Assembly: GCA_028023455.1 (NCBI GenBank)
Contig: JAQFVV010000144.1
Coordinates: forward strand, 1,180,001 to 1,244,000
Origin: Epiperipatus broadwayi
Taxonomy: Eukaryota > Onychophora > Udeonychophora > Euonychophora > Peripatidae
Reading direction: 5' to 3'
DNA: 64,000 nt
Shown: positions 35,674 through 47,559 of the stretch, piece after piece
Layout of the letters: each line of letters opens with the position of its first letter
Position numbering within the stretch: position 1 is the first letter of the stretch
Program-made: the position numbers and the translations under genes
The notes under the pieces: generated by a model
Databases searched by the model: none
Told to the model about the DNA's origin: nothing
The model's input: the letters and a program-made list of their open reading frames with translations, nothing else

Positions 35674-38600
35674 ATGAAGATAAAAATTGGATCTCTCAAC
35701 ATTAGAGGCTTAAATGCCACCAAAAAACTTTTTGATCTCAAAAAAATGGTTACATACAACACAACCACACATACTTGGGCTTTTGGAAACAAAAATATAC
35801 AGCAGCTCTCAAATTGATCCATCAAAATATTTAGTCAGCCAAGGTTTTTGTGCCTGCTCAAGGCAATCATCATCACCATCAGGTGGCACAGGCATAATTA
35901 TTTCCCACAACTGCCCTTTTGATTCTTTTAAAATTATATATATTGACTCTAATCTTATCATATTAACACTCCATCATAAAAATATCACACTTAACCTAGT
36001 ATTTGTATATATACCACCAGGCCCCATCATCATCTCCAGAATAATAGCAACAATAAATTCAATGCTTACAGCAACACCAAATCCCATAATACTCCTGGGA
36101 GATTTCAACATGACCTACCAAACTTTTGTCACCAAATGGATCCATCAAATAACAATCCCACTTATGAGTGCTGAGGGTTTTCTCCCATCAAACTCAATAT
36201 CTTTTAATAACAATAGATATAAGTCACTTATTGATTTGTGTTTCTACTCACCAATGTTACATCATTATTTTAATCTTGAACTCTGTCCATCTATAATCTC
36301 AGATCATGCTGCTCAGTTCATCACCCTCGACCTAACAAAAATACAGAATACAACAATAGCCCTCCAAAAGACTATGCGAATACTTCTTCCAGCACAAACA
36401 ACTGAATTCCTATATTCAGAAACATATATAATGCTCCAAAAACTTCAAAACATGTCACTCGATCCAGTACAAAAGTATATAGCATTCACCAATATACTTT
36501 CTTTCAACATCAATCATATTACCTGCAACTCAACACCCCCCACCAGATTATTAGCATTGGCAGATGAACTACATAAAAGAATAACCATTTCCAGACCAAC
36601 TACAGATAATCAAACACAAATTAAAAAACTTACAGAAATGTACAACAATACATGCAATACACTAAAGCAATATGTAGCAATAAAAAAGAAAAAAATATGC
36701 CTTACACAACAACATACTTGGACCAGAGCATACATACGGTGGGCATTGGGATACCCATCCACAGTCAGAGTGCCTATGGCACTTGAAATAGATGGTTCTA
36801 TAACAGCTGGACATAACATGATAAACCCAATATATCAACACTTTAAAAAAAAACTGCAAAAACAGAGTGTGTACATACCAAATGAAGACATATTTGGAGA
36901 CCCTGAAACAGACACACCAATAACAACAACTGACATTGTATTTCAACTTGCAACAATAACAAACACATGTCACCCAGGACCACAAGGAATTCCCAAATTT
37001 GTGTTCAAACATCTTAGTCACTTCACAGCAAAATACCTGTGCGATCTAGCCAATTACATATCCCAAAAAATTTACAACATACAAAGTCTATACCCAATTG
37101 CAACGGTTCCATTTAACAAAAAACCAACAGCAATATCATCTTTATCTAATCTACGACCAATTTCAATGGGACCTTTAGGAATAAAAATTCTTGAAAGAGT
37201 GATAAAGGAAAAAATAGAACAACACATACTCCCTGTGTTATCATCAGCACAATATGCCAAAAAAGGATCATCCATTGGCCAGGGTGCCTTAATGTACAAA
37301 ACAATTATTGAAGTAGTAAAAAAAGAAAGAAATATGCACCAATTATAGTTCAACTAGACATTGAGGCAGCTTTTGACTCAGTGCCTATAGCCAAATTATT
37401 AGACGTGCTGAAAAAAACAACAACACCTCCATCCCTACTATATATAATAGCAAATCTGCTACTCAGCCGTGAAATTCACATCACATTGAATGGAAAAAAA
37501 TCACCAGCCTTCAGACCGAGTCAATCCATCCCACAAGGATCCCCCCTAAGTGCCTTGCTCTTTACAATATATATAAATCCTCTATTAATAGAGATACAGA
37601 AAAAATAAAAGGCATTCAAATTCCAAACACTGCTTTAAATATATCATGCATAGCCTATATGGACGATGTAACCGTTTTCCTCCCCTCTAAAAAGAACCTC
37701 CCCATATTACAAGAGATAATCAAGAATTATACCTCAAATTTTAATTTAAAAATTAACACAAATAAAATTGCTGCATGGTCAATATACACAGGCAAGCACT
37801 GTACGAGATGTTTAATGGTAAACCATCTGCTTTCCTTGGTTTCCCATTCTACCTTGGAACCAATGGAATGAGGCAAAAAATTCAAAATAAATTAAAAATA
37901 GATGCTGAAAAAATCACAGCCTCACTTGAAAAGTCATACCTGTCAATATATGCAAAGGTAGCACTATTTAATCAACTTATAACTACAAAAATTACATACT
38001 ATACACCTATAATCAAATTTGCAAAAACATTCATATCTAAAATCTCGTCAATCTGTAACAAACTAATATGGAAGAGAAAGACAGTGGAAATCTCTTTAAA
38101 AAATCTGAGCAGACCACCACATAGCAATGGACTTGGACTCCATACAATCAATGTTTTTTACACACAGAAATCAGTAAATCTAATAACAGCAACCATAAAA
38201 AGATTTCCAGACCTGGAGTGTGTAATCAGTATAATACCCACAGACAGACCACCCCCTTCATATGGATATCTATCCACACTGATTGAAGAACTCAAGCCAA
38301 TATACAACAAAATATCACTCAATAATGACAACAAGTATACATACTGGGACATTTACAATATACTACATCCCAACCAGACACCCAATCTACATCCATCAAT
38401 TCTTGGAATAGACAACAGGCAACTACTGCAACAATTCAGAAAATGGTCATTAGAACCAAAATTATTCGATTTTCTACTTAAGCTTAATCTCAATGCTCTA
38501 CCCACAACCCATTTCCTTAGATTTTGTAGATTCTATACCAATATAGACCCCGTGTGCGGACTATGTCATAGAGAAGAAGAGACACAAGATCATTTTCTTC

Positions 38601-38926
38601 ATTCCTGCAGTGCCCTAGAAACAATACGTCGCACAATGTTTACCACATACAGAAAGGCTATCATTTCAATAGATGAAATAATAAATACATTTAAAAAAGG
38701 CAATAACCCTGCTATTCGTGCAGCAACATACAGCCTTTATGCCTACTGGTGCACCAGATGCACTTTTGCACTTGCCAATAACCCTCGACGCCACCCAGCA
38801 ACATATTCAATAAAACTAGAACTGTTAAGAAAAAAGAGACAGCATCCTAGCTCAACCAGATATATTTGCAGCCACATGGTCACACTTGAAACAGAGATCC
38901 AGTCTATGAAATATAAAGACCAATAA
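35674..38926 (+). CDS. LINE ORF2: APE endonuclease and reverse transcriptase (frameshifted)
   Basis: The ATG at 35674 begins MKIKIGSLNIRGLN, the endonuclease N-terminus. A one-base shift in an A7 run (about 35742) leads into LKKWLHTTQPHILGLLETK with the catalytic Glu. YIPPGP, LLGDFNM and ISDHAAQF complete the APE nuclease by about 36320. RT follows with VQLDIEAAFDSV (about 37348), IPQGSPLSALLF (37527) and catalytic AYMDD (37654). The C-terminus has CGLCHREEETQDHFLHSC (CX2CX8HX4C) at about 38556. Four one-base frameshifts (about 35742, 37320, 37600 and 37790) break it; the first three are in A-runs. No nonsense codons interrupt the correct frames. The product nicks target DNA and copies the element RNA there. 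Confidence 0.9.
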
Positions 38927-39156
38927 GATAGATGATGACATTTTCAACATCAGCATTTTTTCCAACTTTAAAAAAAAAAAAATGCAAGCATAAACTGAAC
39001 TAGATAGAAGACCAAATTTAAAAACAAGAAGAAAAAAAAAAGGATGCAGAAAAGATAAAGACTTATATACTGAAAGTTGTAATTTGTTTTTCATTTGTAA
39101 AAAATCAATATATGACTCTGTAACTTTTTAGACTCAATAAAGTTTTGCTTTGAAAC

Positions 39157-39365
<209 letters not shown>

Positions 39366-41159
39366 AATTATAATTCTAACATAGATTAATTTTAAATGGA
39401 TATATATGATAAATAAATAAAAATTCTTTTCCTTTTTTTTTTAAAAATTAAATGTTCTACATGAATATCAAATATAAAAATATACTTAAATAGTTCTTTG
39501 GAGGTGTCCTTCAGGTTTCTGGTTTCCATTTTTCTTTTTTTCTTTGGTTTGTTTATGTGCACACATGGCATGATGTGGAAAGAGTCCTTGTGATAGAGTT
39601 CGATTCCTATGCCAAAATGTACAAAGTTTTTATGCTGCTGAAAAGATTTCCTCATTTTGGTTTCTGTGGATTACAGCTGAATAGAACTTGTTTTAATTTT
39701 TAAATATATGTCCACTTCTTGTTGTTTTTTCAATTCACTGAGTATTCAGATTTAATGCTTTATATGAAATTATAGCATTCATATTTAATGCTTTATATAC
39801 GAAATCAAAATTTAGATTTTCTTATTTTCTGTAGTTTAAATTTTACCATTTGCCAATTTCTGATAAATTAGTGCAAGACAATCATGACGTTGATTAATTT
39901 CAGGAGAACGATGTGCACCTAACTTAAACTTTACTCGAGAGTCTTTTTTTTTTTATTTATATTATTAAATTTGGCAAAGTTTTGTTTCAAGAGACAGATA
40001 AAATAATTTACACTAAATGATTTCTTTTTCTCTCTTTCTTAAAAAAAAGTTTCTTTTTAAACTTTTACAGCAAAGCTTCTCTATAAACCAATGATGAGAG
40101 AACTTGCAAGAGAGATTGAGATAGAGCCAGCTACCTCCTCAACACAAGAGCAGAGCTTTTATAGTGTCTGGATTTCTTCATTCCCCCTCCCCCAACATGA
40201 CCTTCCAATGATCCTTCCAATGTCTGGTCAGTCTGTTTTCCTGATTAATTGCCTATTGTTTCTTTTTCTTTCTTGTTATTTTAAACTTCTGCCCTCTTGA
40301 AAAACCACCTGCCAATTCATATCTGCATTCCAATAGATAATCACCAATTAATTTTAAACTTAAATTACTGTGTCATATATATCACTTAAATCACTTTAAT
40401 GAATTACTTTAGTAACTCTACTCTGTGAGAATCTTTCTAAAGAACAAATGACAGAAAGCTCTCTCCTCAGAATAAATGACAGAAAGCTCTTTTCCCCCCT
40501 TTTACTTTTACTATAATAATAATAAAAAAATTACAGCAACTCAACTTCAAACCCAGAATCTTGACTGAAATTTTGGCTGCTATGCATAAACTATTAAAAC
40601 TAATTAATTTCTTTTTTAGAGGAGTTCCTCACGAGAGACATGAAATAATTATTATTTAATTGTGAACTTTATAATTAAAATCTACAAATAAGCCAAATAC
40701 ACGCATGTTTCACATGTACAATTTTTAATTAAACCTATTGTTTAATATTCTAATCCTTAAAATTTTTTTTTTTTTACAATTTAATTTCATGAACTATTTA
40801 GTTCTAACCTGTCAATATAAAACTATGACTATCTATTTCCACTCTCTAAAGTAGTTTTAAAAATTGCACCTCCCCCTCTCTTCTTTTTCACTCCAACTAT
40901 TAAATGATGTATAATATTGCTTATCTAACAAATTATATCTTTAATATTAAAGTGTCCCATAAATTAATATTAACTAAAACAATCTTTTGCCTAGAAATTT
41001 TTTAATGACAAATGTTTAGATTGCCTACCAAGTAAAACATATGCAATCCCTAAGAATATGGGTTCAAACCTAGCATTGGCTAGAAAGTTTGTCTATTGAA
41101 GAAAAAAATATATACAAATTATGAAGAAATTTTTTTATTTAAAATTATCTTACATAGTT
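39366..41159. other. AT-rich intergenic DNA
   Basis: A short tandem duplication (about 39735-39800, CATTTAATGCTTTATAT) and a repeated AAATGACAGAAAGCTCT at about 40446-40490. A 69-codon plus-strand frame at 40091 shows no domain. Confidence 0.45.
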
Positions 41160-41164
41160 AATTT

Positions 41165-41420
41165 TAAAAAAATGGAGTCTTGGGCAAACCCAAGGGTTCT
41201 GCAATATATATGTATGTATGTGTCTGGGGGAGATATATATCTGGATCAACTGATGAATACTGATTCAGTATGAAATACCTATATTGGAGATCATTTATCT
41301 TTTTCACCTGCACGTGATCATGAATATGAGTTGATGTAGTGAATAGATATAGGAAGCTTGGAAAAGCTGAGTTCAAATCACTTCTAACTTTTAAGTTTAG
41401 TAGAGACTATATATATATAT
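41165..41420 (+). repeat. R2 fragment (B half)
   Basis: Contains the R2 B-half blocks GGATCAACTGATGAATACTG, GGAGATCATTTATCTTTTTC and GAGTTCAAATCAC. Truncated, without an A half. Confidence 0.65.
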
Positions 41421-43359
41421 ATATTCATTGTTAGGTTTTGAGATTTGTGAAATGTTGATAAAGGGCTTGGACTGTAAATATAATTTATATGGATATGAGA
41501 GAGAACATTTTAAAGTTATTTTTGAGTGTACTATCATTGCATGAATAGTAAAAGTTTAAAGATAAAGATAATGAAAGTACTAATAATTTTATAAATATTG
41601 TTTGGATCCATAGAATGAAAATGGGAGTATGAGGGTAACATAGTAGAATCAGCAAATGGCTTTTATTAAAATAATATAGAGAAAAAAGTAATTAAGAATC
41701 ATAGAATGATTCAATAATAAGGAATAAGAAATAGATAAGTTTCTTGTGATATATAATGATTTCAGAATGAAGGAATGTTTAACTTGGTCAATTAAAAAGT
41801 TGTCTGGGTATACAGCCAATGTGCAGAAACTTCAGGCTTCAGCAAAAAAGACATTTATTATTACATTAGATTTGCTTATACAATTATTTTGTTGTAAAAT
41901 TAAATTCAATGTGCAAATAATTGAGGCATTCTACTTTTATTTTTAATTCACATCCTTTTTTTTTTTTTTTGTTATTATTTTTTTCATGTGTGTGTTTTTT
42001 AAACATTAGTTTCAAATTAATTGTTTTGAAAATATTAAAATTGTTGAAGAAAAATGATGCAATAACAAATTTTAAAAATAGTATCACATATCAACACTTT
42101 TTCTACCTCAGGACTTAAAATAATAATACTTGAGTGTTTTGGAGATCTCAAGTAATAAAGAAGAAGGGCTGGATATTTAAATACCCCTGGGTCTTTTTTT
42201 GTGCGGATTTTTTTAATGCGATTTTGAAGTTATGCAATTCATGTTTCTTCTTAATATCTTTTTATGCGGTTTTCTTTTATGCGATAAAGAAGTTCATATT
42301 TTGCTTAAAATCGGTATTTCCCCATTTTATATACACACATTAAATTTACATACTTTAAATGCCTGTTGGATAAAGGTTTGGCAATAAATTTAGATACTGT
42401 AGAGGATTTAGAAAAAGATATGGAACAGAAGTGAAACCTGTTCATTTCACAGCAAAAATGATTCAAGAAAGTCTTCAACTTTCTAATCAATTAGAAAATC
42501 ATTTTCTTGTTAATGACACAGATTATGAACTAAATTCCAATGAGAGCTAAATAATTGTATGTATTTGTATGTTTATATTTTCTTTTATACACATATATAC
42601 ATGGAGAAACTTTTAGACATAAAAAAAATACAAGTAAAAATATTTAAGAATTTATTTTATCTTTAATATAGTTTATAATACATTTACTATTCAAACTTAT
42701 AACTTATTTTTATTAAAAAATGAAGATTAAAATATATTATGAATTATAAATAGGCATCGGAAAAGAAAATTATTCACAAAGGTCTGATTATAAGATCATT
42801 CATTAAACTCCTCTATGTTTAGATTTTCAGAAAGGATTTTCACAAATAAATAAATGGTTTATTTATAAATAAATCAGTAAAGAAATAGTTTATGTATACT
42901 ATTTATTTATTTATAAATAAATGCTTTATTTATTTTAATATACAAATTGGTACTAAACTAATATTCTTTAAAGAAATTCAAAAACTCATTTTCAAAATAA
43001 AATATATAATACATTCTGCATATGTATGTTGATATGCATACTTGTTCTTTCTTAAATGTTTTTGGTTTTCTGTTCAGCATAATGCAATTTCACTACTGCA
43101 GTTAATGATTAACGATTTTGAAATAATGGAGATATGCAATCAAATGATATATTTATAAATGAATTTAGCCAAGATACTGGAGGAAGTTGGAATGTTTTGG
43201 GATATAAAATGCTTGAAATATTTAATTCTCTTACACACTGCACATTTTTCATTTTCCCTAAAATATTTAATTTTCTGATGCCAAACTTATTTTATTATTA
43301 ACACAAGAAATTTGTTCAGATTTAGCATATAAATCCAAATCTTTTAATTTTAACTAATT
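41421..43359. other. AT-rich intergenic DNA
   Basis: About 1.9 kb. Palindromic ATTTATTTATAAATAAAT-type sequence at 42845-42930. No gene recognised. Confidence 0.5.
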
Positions 43360-45125
43360 ATAAGATAACTTATAGTGATTTAAAACAGTAGCTGGGTTCG
43401 AATACGAGTACTAAAGGAAGTAAAGGGCAATAATGAGTACAAAAGTGTTTATTGCGATTATTATTATGGATTGAATTAATAGATGCAAGAAAATTTGTAG
43501 ATATACATTTGAACCCTGTTACTAAAGAGTGTGAGTGAAATACATTAACCATTTAAAGGCATGAACGTATACATATATATTTATTACACATGTTGTGATG
43601 TTGCGTAAAATTAATTACTAACAGATTTGTATGTGAAGATGAAGAGAAGCGGTTATGTGCAGAATTGTATTTTTATATTTTTGTTTTATATATTTGGTTG
43701 TTTATTAATATCGTCAGTTATAGTTATTGAAATAATGTCATTTGTAGTGCATATTTCTTAATGAAAGCAAATTAAAATATAAGGCTGGAGAGTAATAAAA
43801 GGAATTGCAAATTGTGCCATGGGCGATTTTTGTTAATGACCCTTGTCATCGGAATTCCAAGAACTGGCCAATTTAGTATTTTTGAAACAATGGAAGCTAA
43901 AAGCATTCCTGAGATATGGTCATTGGTGTATGGATAGAAAAAAAAAGTGAGGTGAAAGAGAGTTAAAAGAAAAGAACTATATTTTTTTCTTCTTGATTTT
44001 GTAGTGATTAGGAAAAGCTAGCATTAGAGAGAAAGAAGCATGGAAATAAAATTTTAACCAACTGATTGAATTAATTAATAAAAATTAATAAGAATGGATC
44101 CCCTCAAAATGCTGGGGTAGGAGAATCCTGTGGATTCATTGAACCGGCCAGTATATAGCTGTTGTGACCTACCTGAACTTTATCTATGGAGATTTTAGCC
44201 ATCTCTTTCAAGAAAGTGAAATGATCACGGAACTCCAAACAGCAAGAACTTTCGTTCAATCAATTTTAGAATCATCTACCTAATCTCTAGGATGGATTAT
44301 CTTATGCGAAAATGTTATGGAATCTTTCATCATCTTCCAGACCAACGATTCTTGCTAGGACAATCACCATTGTAATACTGTAACCTTACAGATCATCAGC
44401 CTTAAACATGCGAATATTCACTTTCAAATGAGGTAACTTTGACTTTCTCTCTCTATATATTAAGTGAACTTATAATAATAAATTAAGAAATATGCACTTT
44501 GTTCCAACTTAAAGAAAGAATTATAGAAAATAAATTAAATTATTTAATAAATACAACTCTGATGCATAGTTGCACTCTTTCGTGAATGTGTACATTGATT
44601 TTATATATATGTATCGGAATGAATGAGTCGTATGTTTGTGATATTAATATATACGTGTATTAATAAATAGAATATAAGCTATAACTTGTGTATTTATTTG
44701 AATTACGAGATTCTTATAATTTCTGGGTTATTTATAAAAGTTTACTGATATTCATGAACATATATTTCTAAAAGAAATAAAATAATAAGATTTGTAGGGC
44801 AGATAGGAAAATTATAAAAGATATATAAATGACATTTCTTTGTAAGATAGCATTGGCTTCGTTCTCCCAATAGACATTGTCTCCCAGACCTTGAGACTGA
44901 GCTAGTCTGGATAAGGTACCCAAAAAAGGTCCACTGGAACCTTTTCTTTTGTTTTCAAGAGGTATAATTCTTATTAATTGATAAGATTGGTGCTTGAGAT
45001 AGGACTTATTCCATACTCATAAATATACCTATTCGAAGTTCGGGTAATAACCTGTTCTCACTCAAATTCTTAGAATAGGATCATGGGTAGACTGTTAAAA
45101 TAAGATAACTTATAGTGATTTAAAA
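43360..45125. mobile_element. Unclassified 1.7-kb insertion flanked by a perfect 26-bp direct repeat
   Basis: The 26 bases at 43360-43385 (core AAGATAACTTATAGTGATTT) recur exactly at 45100-45125. The enclosed 43386-45099 starts CAGTAGCTGGGTTCGAATAC and ends GGGTAGACTGTTAAA. Its ends share only AACAGT in inverted orientation, and no long frame or known motif is visible. Parts (44.1-44.45, 44.85-45.1 kb) are less AT-rich than the surroundings. The structure suggests an insertion with a long target duplication, as made by some retrotransposons. The alternative is a segmental duplication of a short sequence. GGTTCGAATAC near the left end resembles a tRNA B box. Confidence 0.5.
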
Positions 45126-45599
45126 GTTAAATTATCAATAAGAAGCAATCTCATCAATTGCAGGAATTTCATTATTTTTTTATTGAAGTTCCCAATATCA
45201 GAACTCATTAAAGGATATGATGATACCCACATAACATGACTTTCTTATTTTACTTCACTATGGAAATTTTTTTATATTAGCATCATTTATTGTAAATTTT
45301 CATCTTTGAATCCTAATTCTAAATCCTTATTCATTTTTGATAAAGACAAAAGATAAAAACATGTCTGAGGAGACTATTAATAAATTGCAACGCTACCTTG
45401 TGACCATATTGATTACCCATTCTTACAATAGATGGTATTAGAATAGAAAAAGGAAACATGGTGTATAGAACAGTAAGTTTTAATATGAAGTGCTAAATTA
45501 AATTATATTTCCAAATTATCATTAGTGTGGTCTTATTTTATTTGATTACAGATTGGTAATTGTTTAACAATAATAGAATTTATATTTTTATCAGGTTAA

Positions 45600-45900
45600 A
45601 TTTTAATATGCAATTGAATATTCTGGGCATTTATGCAGAAAAGATAGTCTTTATAATTTAAACTTAACTTTTATTAATGCTTAGCATGTTTTTAATATGT
45701 AAAATACTTCTTTAGAGATCTGAACGTTTAAGTACACTTGATAAATATTTTAATATTAAACAACATATAAATTTATTTTATCTGATATTCAAAAATATTT
45801 AAATCCATGTAAATGCTAGTAACATTTAGTTGAATATTACAATTATTCAGAAAAGAGGAGAAAAAATCATTGGTTTTGATTTAGGTTAAATTTATTTTGC
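45600..45900 (+). repeat. Dispersed repeat shared with 59.93-60.10 kb
   Basis: Two blocks (around 45616-45650 and 45828-45885, including GAATATTACAATTATTCAGAAAAGAGG) resemble 59960-59990 and 60028-60070. The copies differ by an internal length of about 160 bp. In the 60-kb copy both blocks lie in one 66-codon frame. It may be a remnant of a mobile element coding region. Confidence 0.4.
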
Positions 45901-45959
45901 AATTGAATACTTTTATTAAAATTTTAGTTTTGCAATAAGTATTTTGTGGATTAAAATGG

Positions 45960-46742
45960 GAAGCTAATGGAGTTAAAAAATAAATAGAGGTTATTCAAGC
46001 CATCTAGATTTTGAAAATTATGTAATTATTTTTGATAATAATGCTTTAGAGAGTCAGGAAATATTGCAAGAGTTATAAAATGAAAGTAAGAAAGTAGGGC
46101 TAAAGATAAATGTTAAGAAGCTAAAATAATGTTCATTGGATTTTCTCAAAAAAGAAAAGAAAGATTGATAATGATAAGTTAAAAGAAGTAACACTTCCAA
46201 ATATCTTGATCAGATTATTATTACAGTTAGAAACATAATGGATGAAATTAATCATAAAATTAAACATGGTTGGAATATTTTTGTTAGAAATAACTTAGTA
46301 TTAAAAGGAAATATGCCTATGCATTTGAAAAAGGTTTTTAATAAATGGGTTTTACCAATTCTTACTTATGGATCTGAGACTTGGATACTTAAAGGAATAG
46401 CAATGCAGAGACTTCAGACCACTCACTGAAGTAGGGAGAGATGCATGTTAGGAGTAATAAGAGATTGAAAACCAAATATGTGAGTGAGAAAACAAACAAG
46501 TGTTACTAACATCCTTGAATGAATTCAGAGACTGAAGTGAAATTGGTCTATACATATTGCTAGAAAAGACAATAGGTGGATAGTTGAATAAAAGATCTTG
46601 AAAGAGACCACATGTGAGATAGATGGTTGAAATAAGAATGGTCTGGCATGAAGTGAAGGAGAGGCTAGAGATTGGAGATGGATTGAACTTGGAGATACCA
46701 TTCTGCAATGTATCGATAATAGTAGATAATGGTGATGATGAT
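45960..46742 (+). pseudogene. RTE-like LINE RT C-terminal fragment
   Basis: Plus-strand pieces follow the end of an RTE-type reverse transcriptase: SQEILQEL and KVGLKINVKK at about 46055-46120, then IKHGWNIFVRNN, PMHLKKVFNKWVLPILTYGS, ETWILKG and MQRLQTTH (46238-46429). The C-terminal tail follows with CMLGVIRD, HIARKDNRWIVE and a RDWRW block, ending in TGATGATGATTGA-like triplets as RTE tails often do. Stops and shifts are present. It is 5'-truncated, and the catalytic FADD box itself is not clear. Confidence 0.75.
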
Positions 46743-47559
46743 TGAAACTCTGCTTTTGTTAACTCAATATTTTTTTTATCCTTATCTTTTTTTAAATTTT
46801 TTTTTTAATTGAATATTATATTATTTAAACATCACCTGGTAATATTATCGTTTTAATACATCTTCATTTGACGTCATTCGTTTATCTGCCCCCCCCCCCG
46901 CTGTTTCTTAGTAATTATTATTTAATGCACATCCGTATTAAAAGGCAAAGAAATTATATAATTTATTAAAAACTGACATTATTTTAATTATTCATTTTTT
47001 AAAAGTTAACGATTAAGCAATTAATTAAGCCTACTTCTGTAAGTGAAAATAAAACTGTACTTATGAATTGCTAATATATGTTTAATTTAACTTTTTTAAT
47101 GTCTGCCAAAAATATTTCACAGCTAGTTTATTTTAATGATGATGTGAGGAAAGTTATGTATTGTTTACTTATTAAGCTCTAAGTTTCCTCCGTTTATTTT
47201 AATAAATTGGTCATGTAAACATGTCTGTTAATTTAGAATTAAGTGAAACTAATTTCATTGAATTTAAGTTGTATTTCCTCTCTCTCTCTTTCCTTTTTTT
47301 TAAAAAAAAAATATCTACAACTTATTTTTTATTTATGTATATAGAATATTTGCATTTAATACCGTGCGTAGTTTAATCCAGTGGCAGGTTAAAAGATCAC
47401 GGATCGCGGCTCCAGCTTCTGGGTAATAGATCATTCAATCTCTTTTGCTATTATTATTACATTTAAAAAAAAAAAAAAACATTCCTAGACATGTACCGAG
47501 ACATCTAGAGAATAAAATGCAATCAAGAATTGGTATAATAAGGAATAATAAAAGTCCAT
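46743..47559. other. AT-rich intergenic DNA
   Basis: A C10 run near 46892, CT repeats near 47278 and A runs. Nothing else. Confidence 0.5.

Noticed and set aside
41030-41095. Possible tRNA gene or tRNA-derived SINE (GGGTTCAAACC)
   Set aside because: A B-box-like string only. No cloverleaf could be formed and no A box sits at proper spacing.
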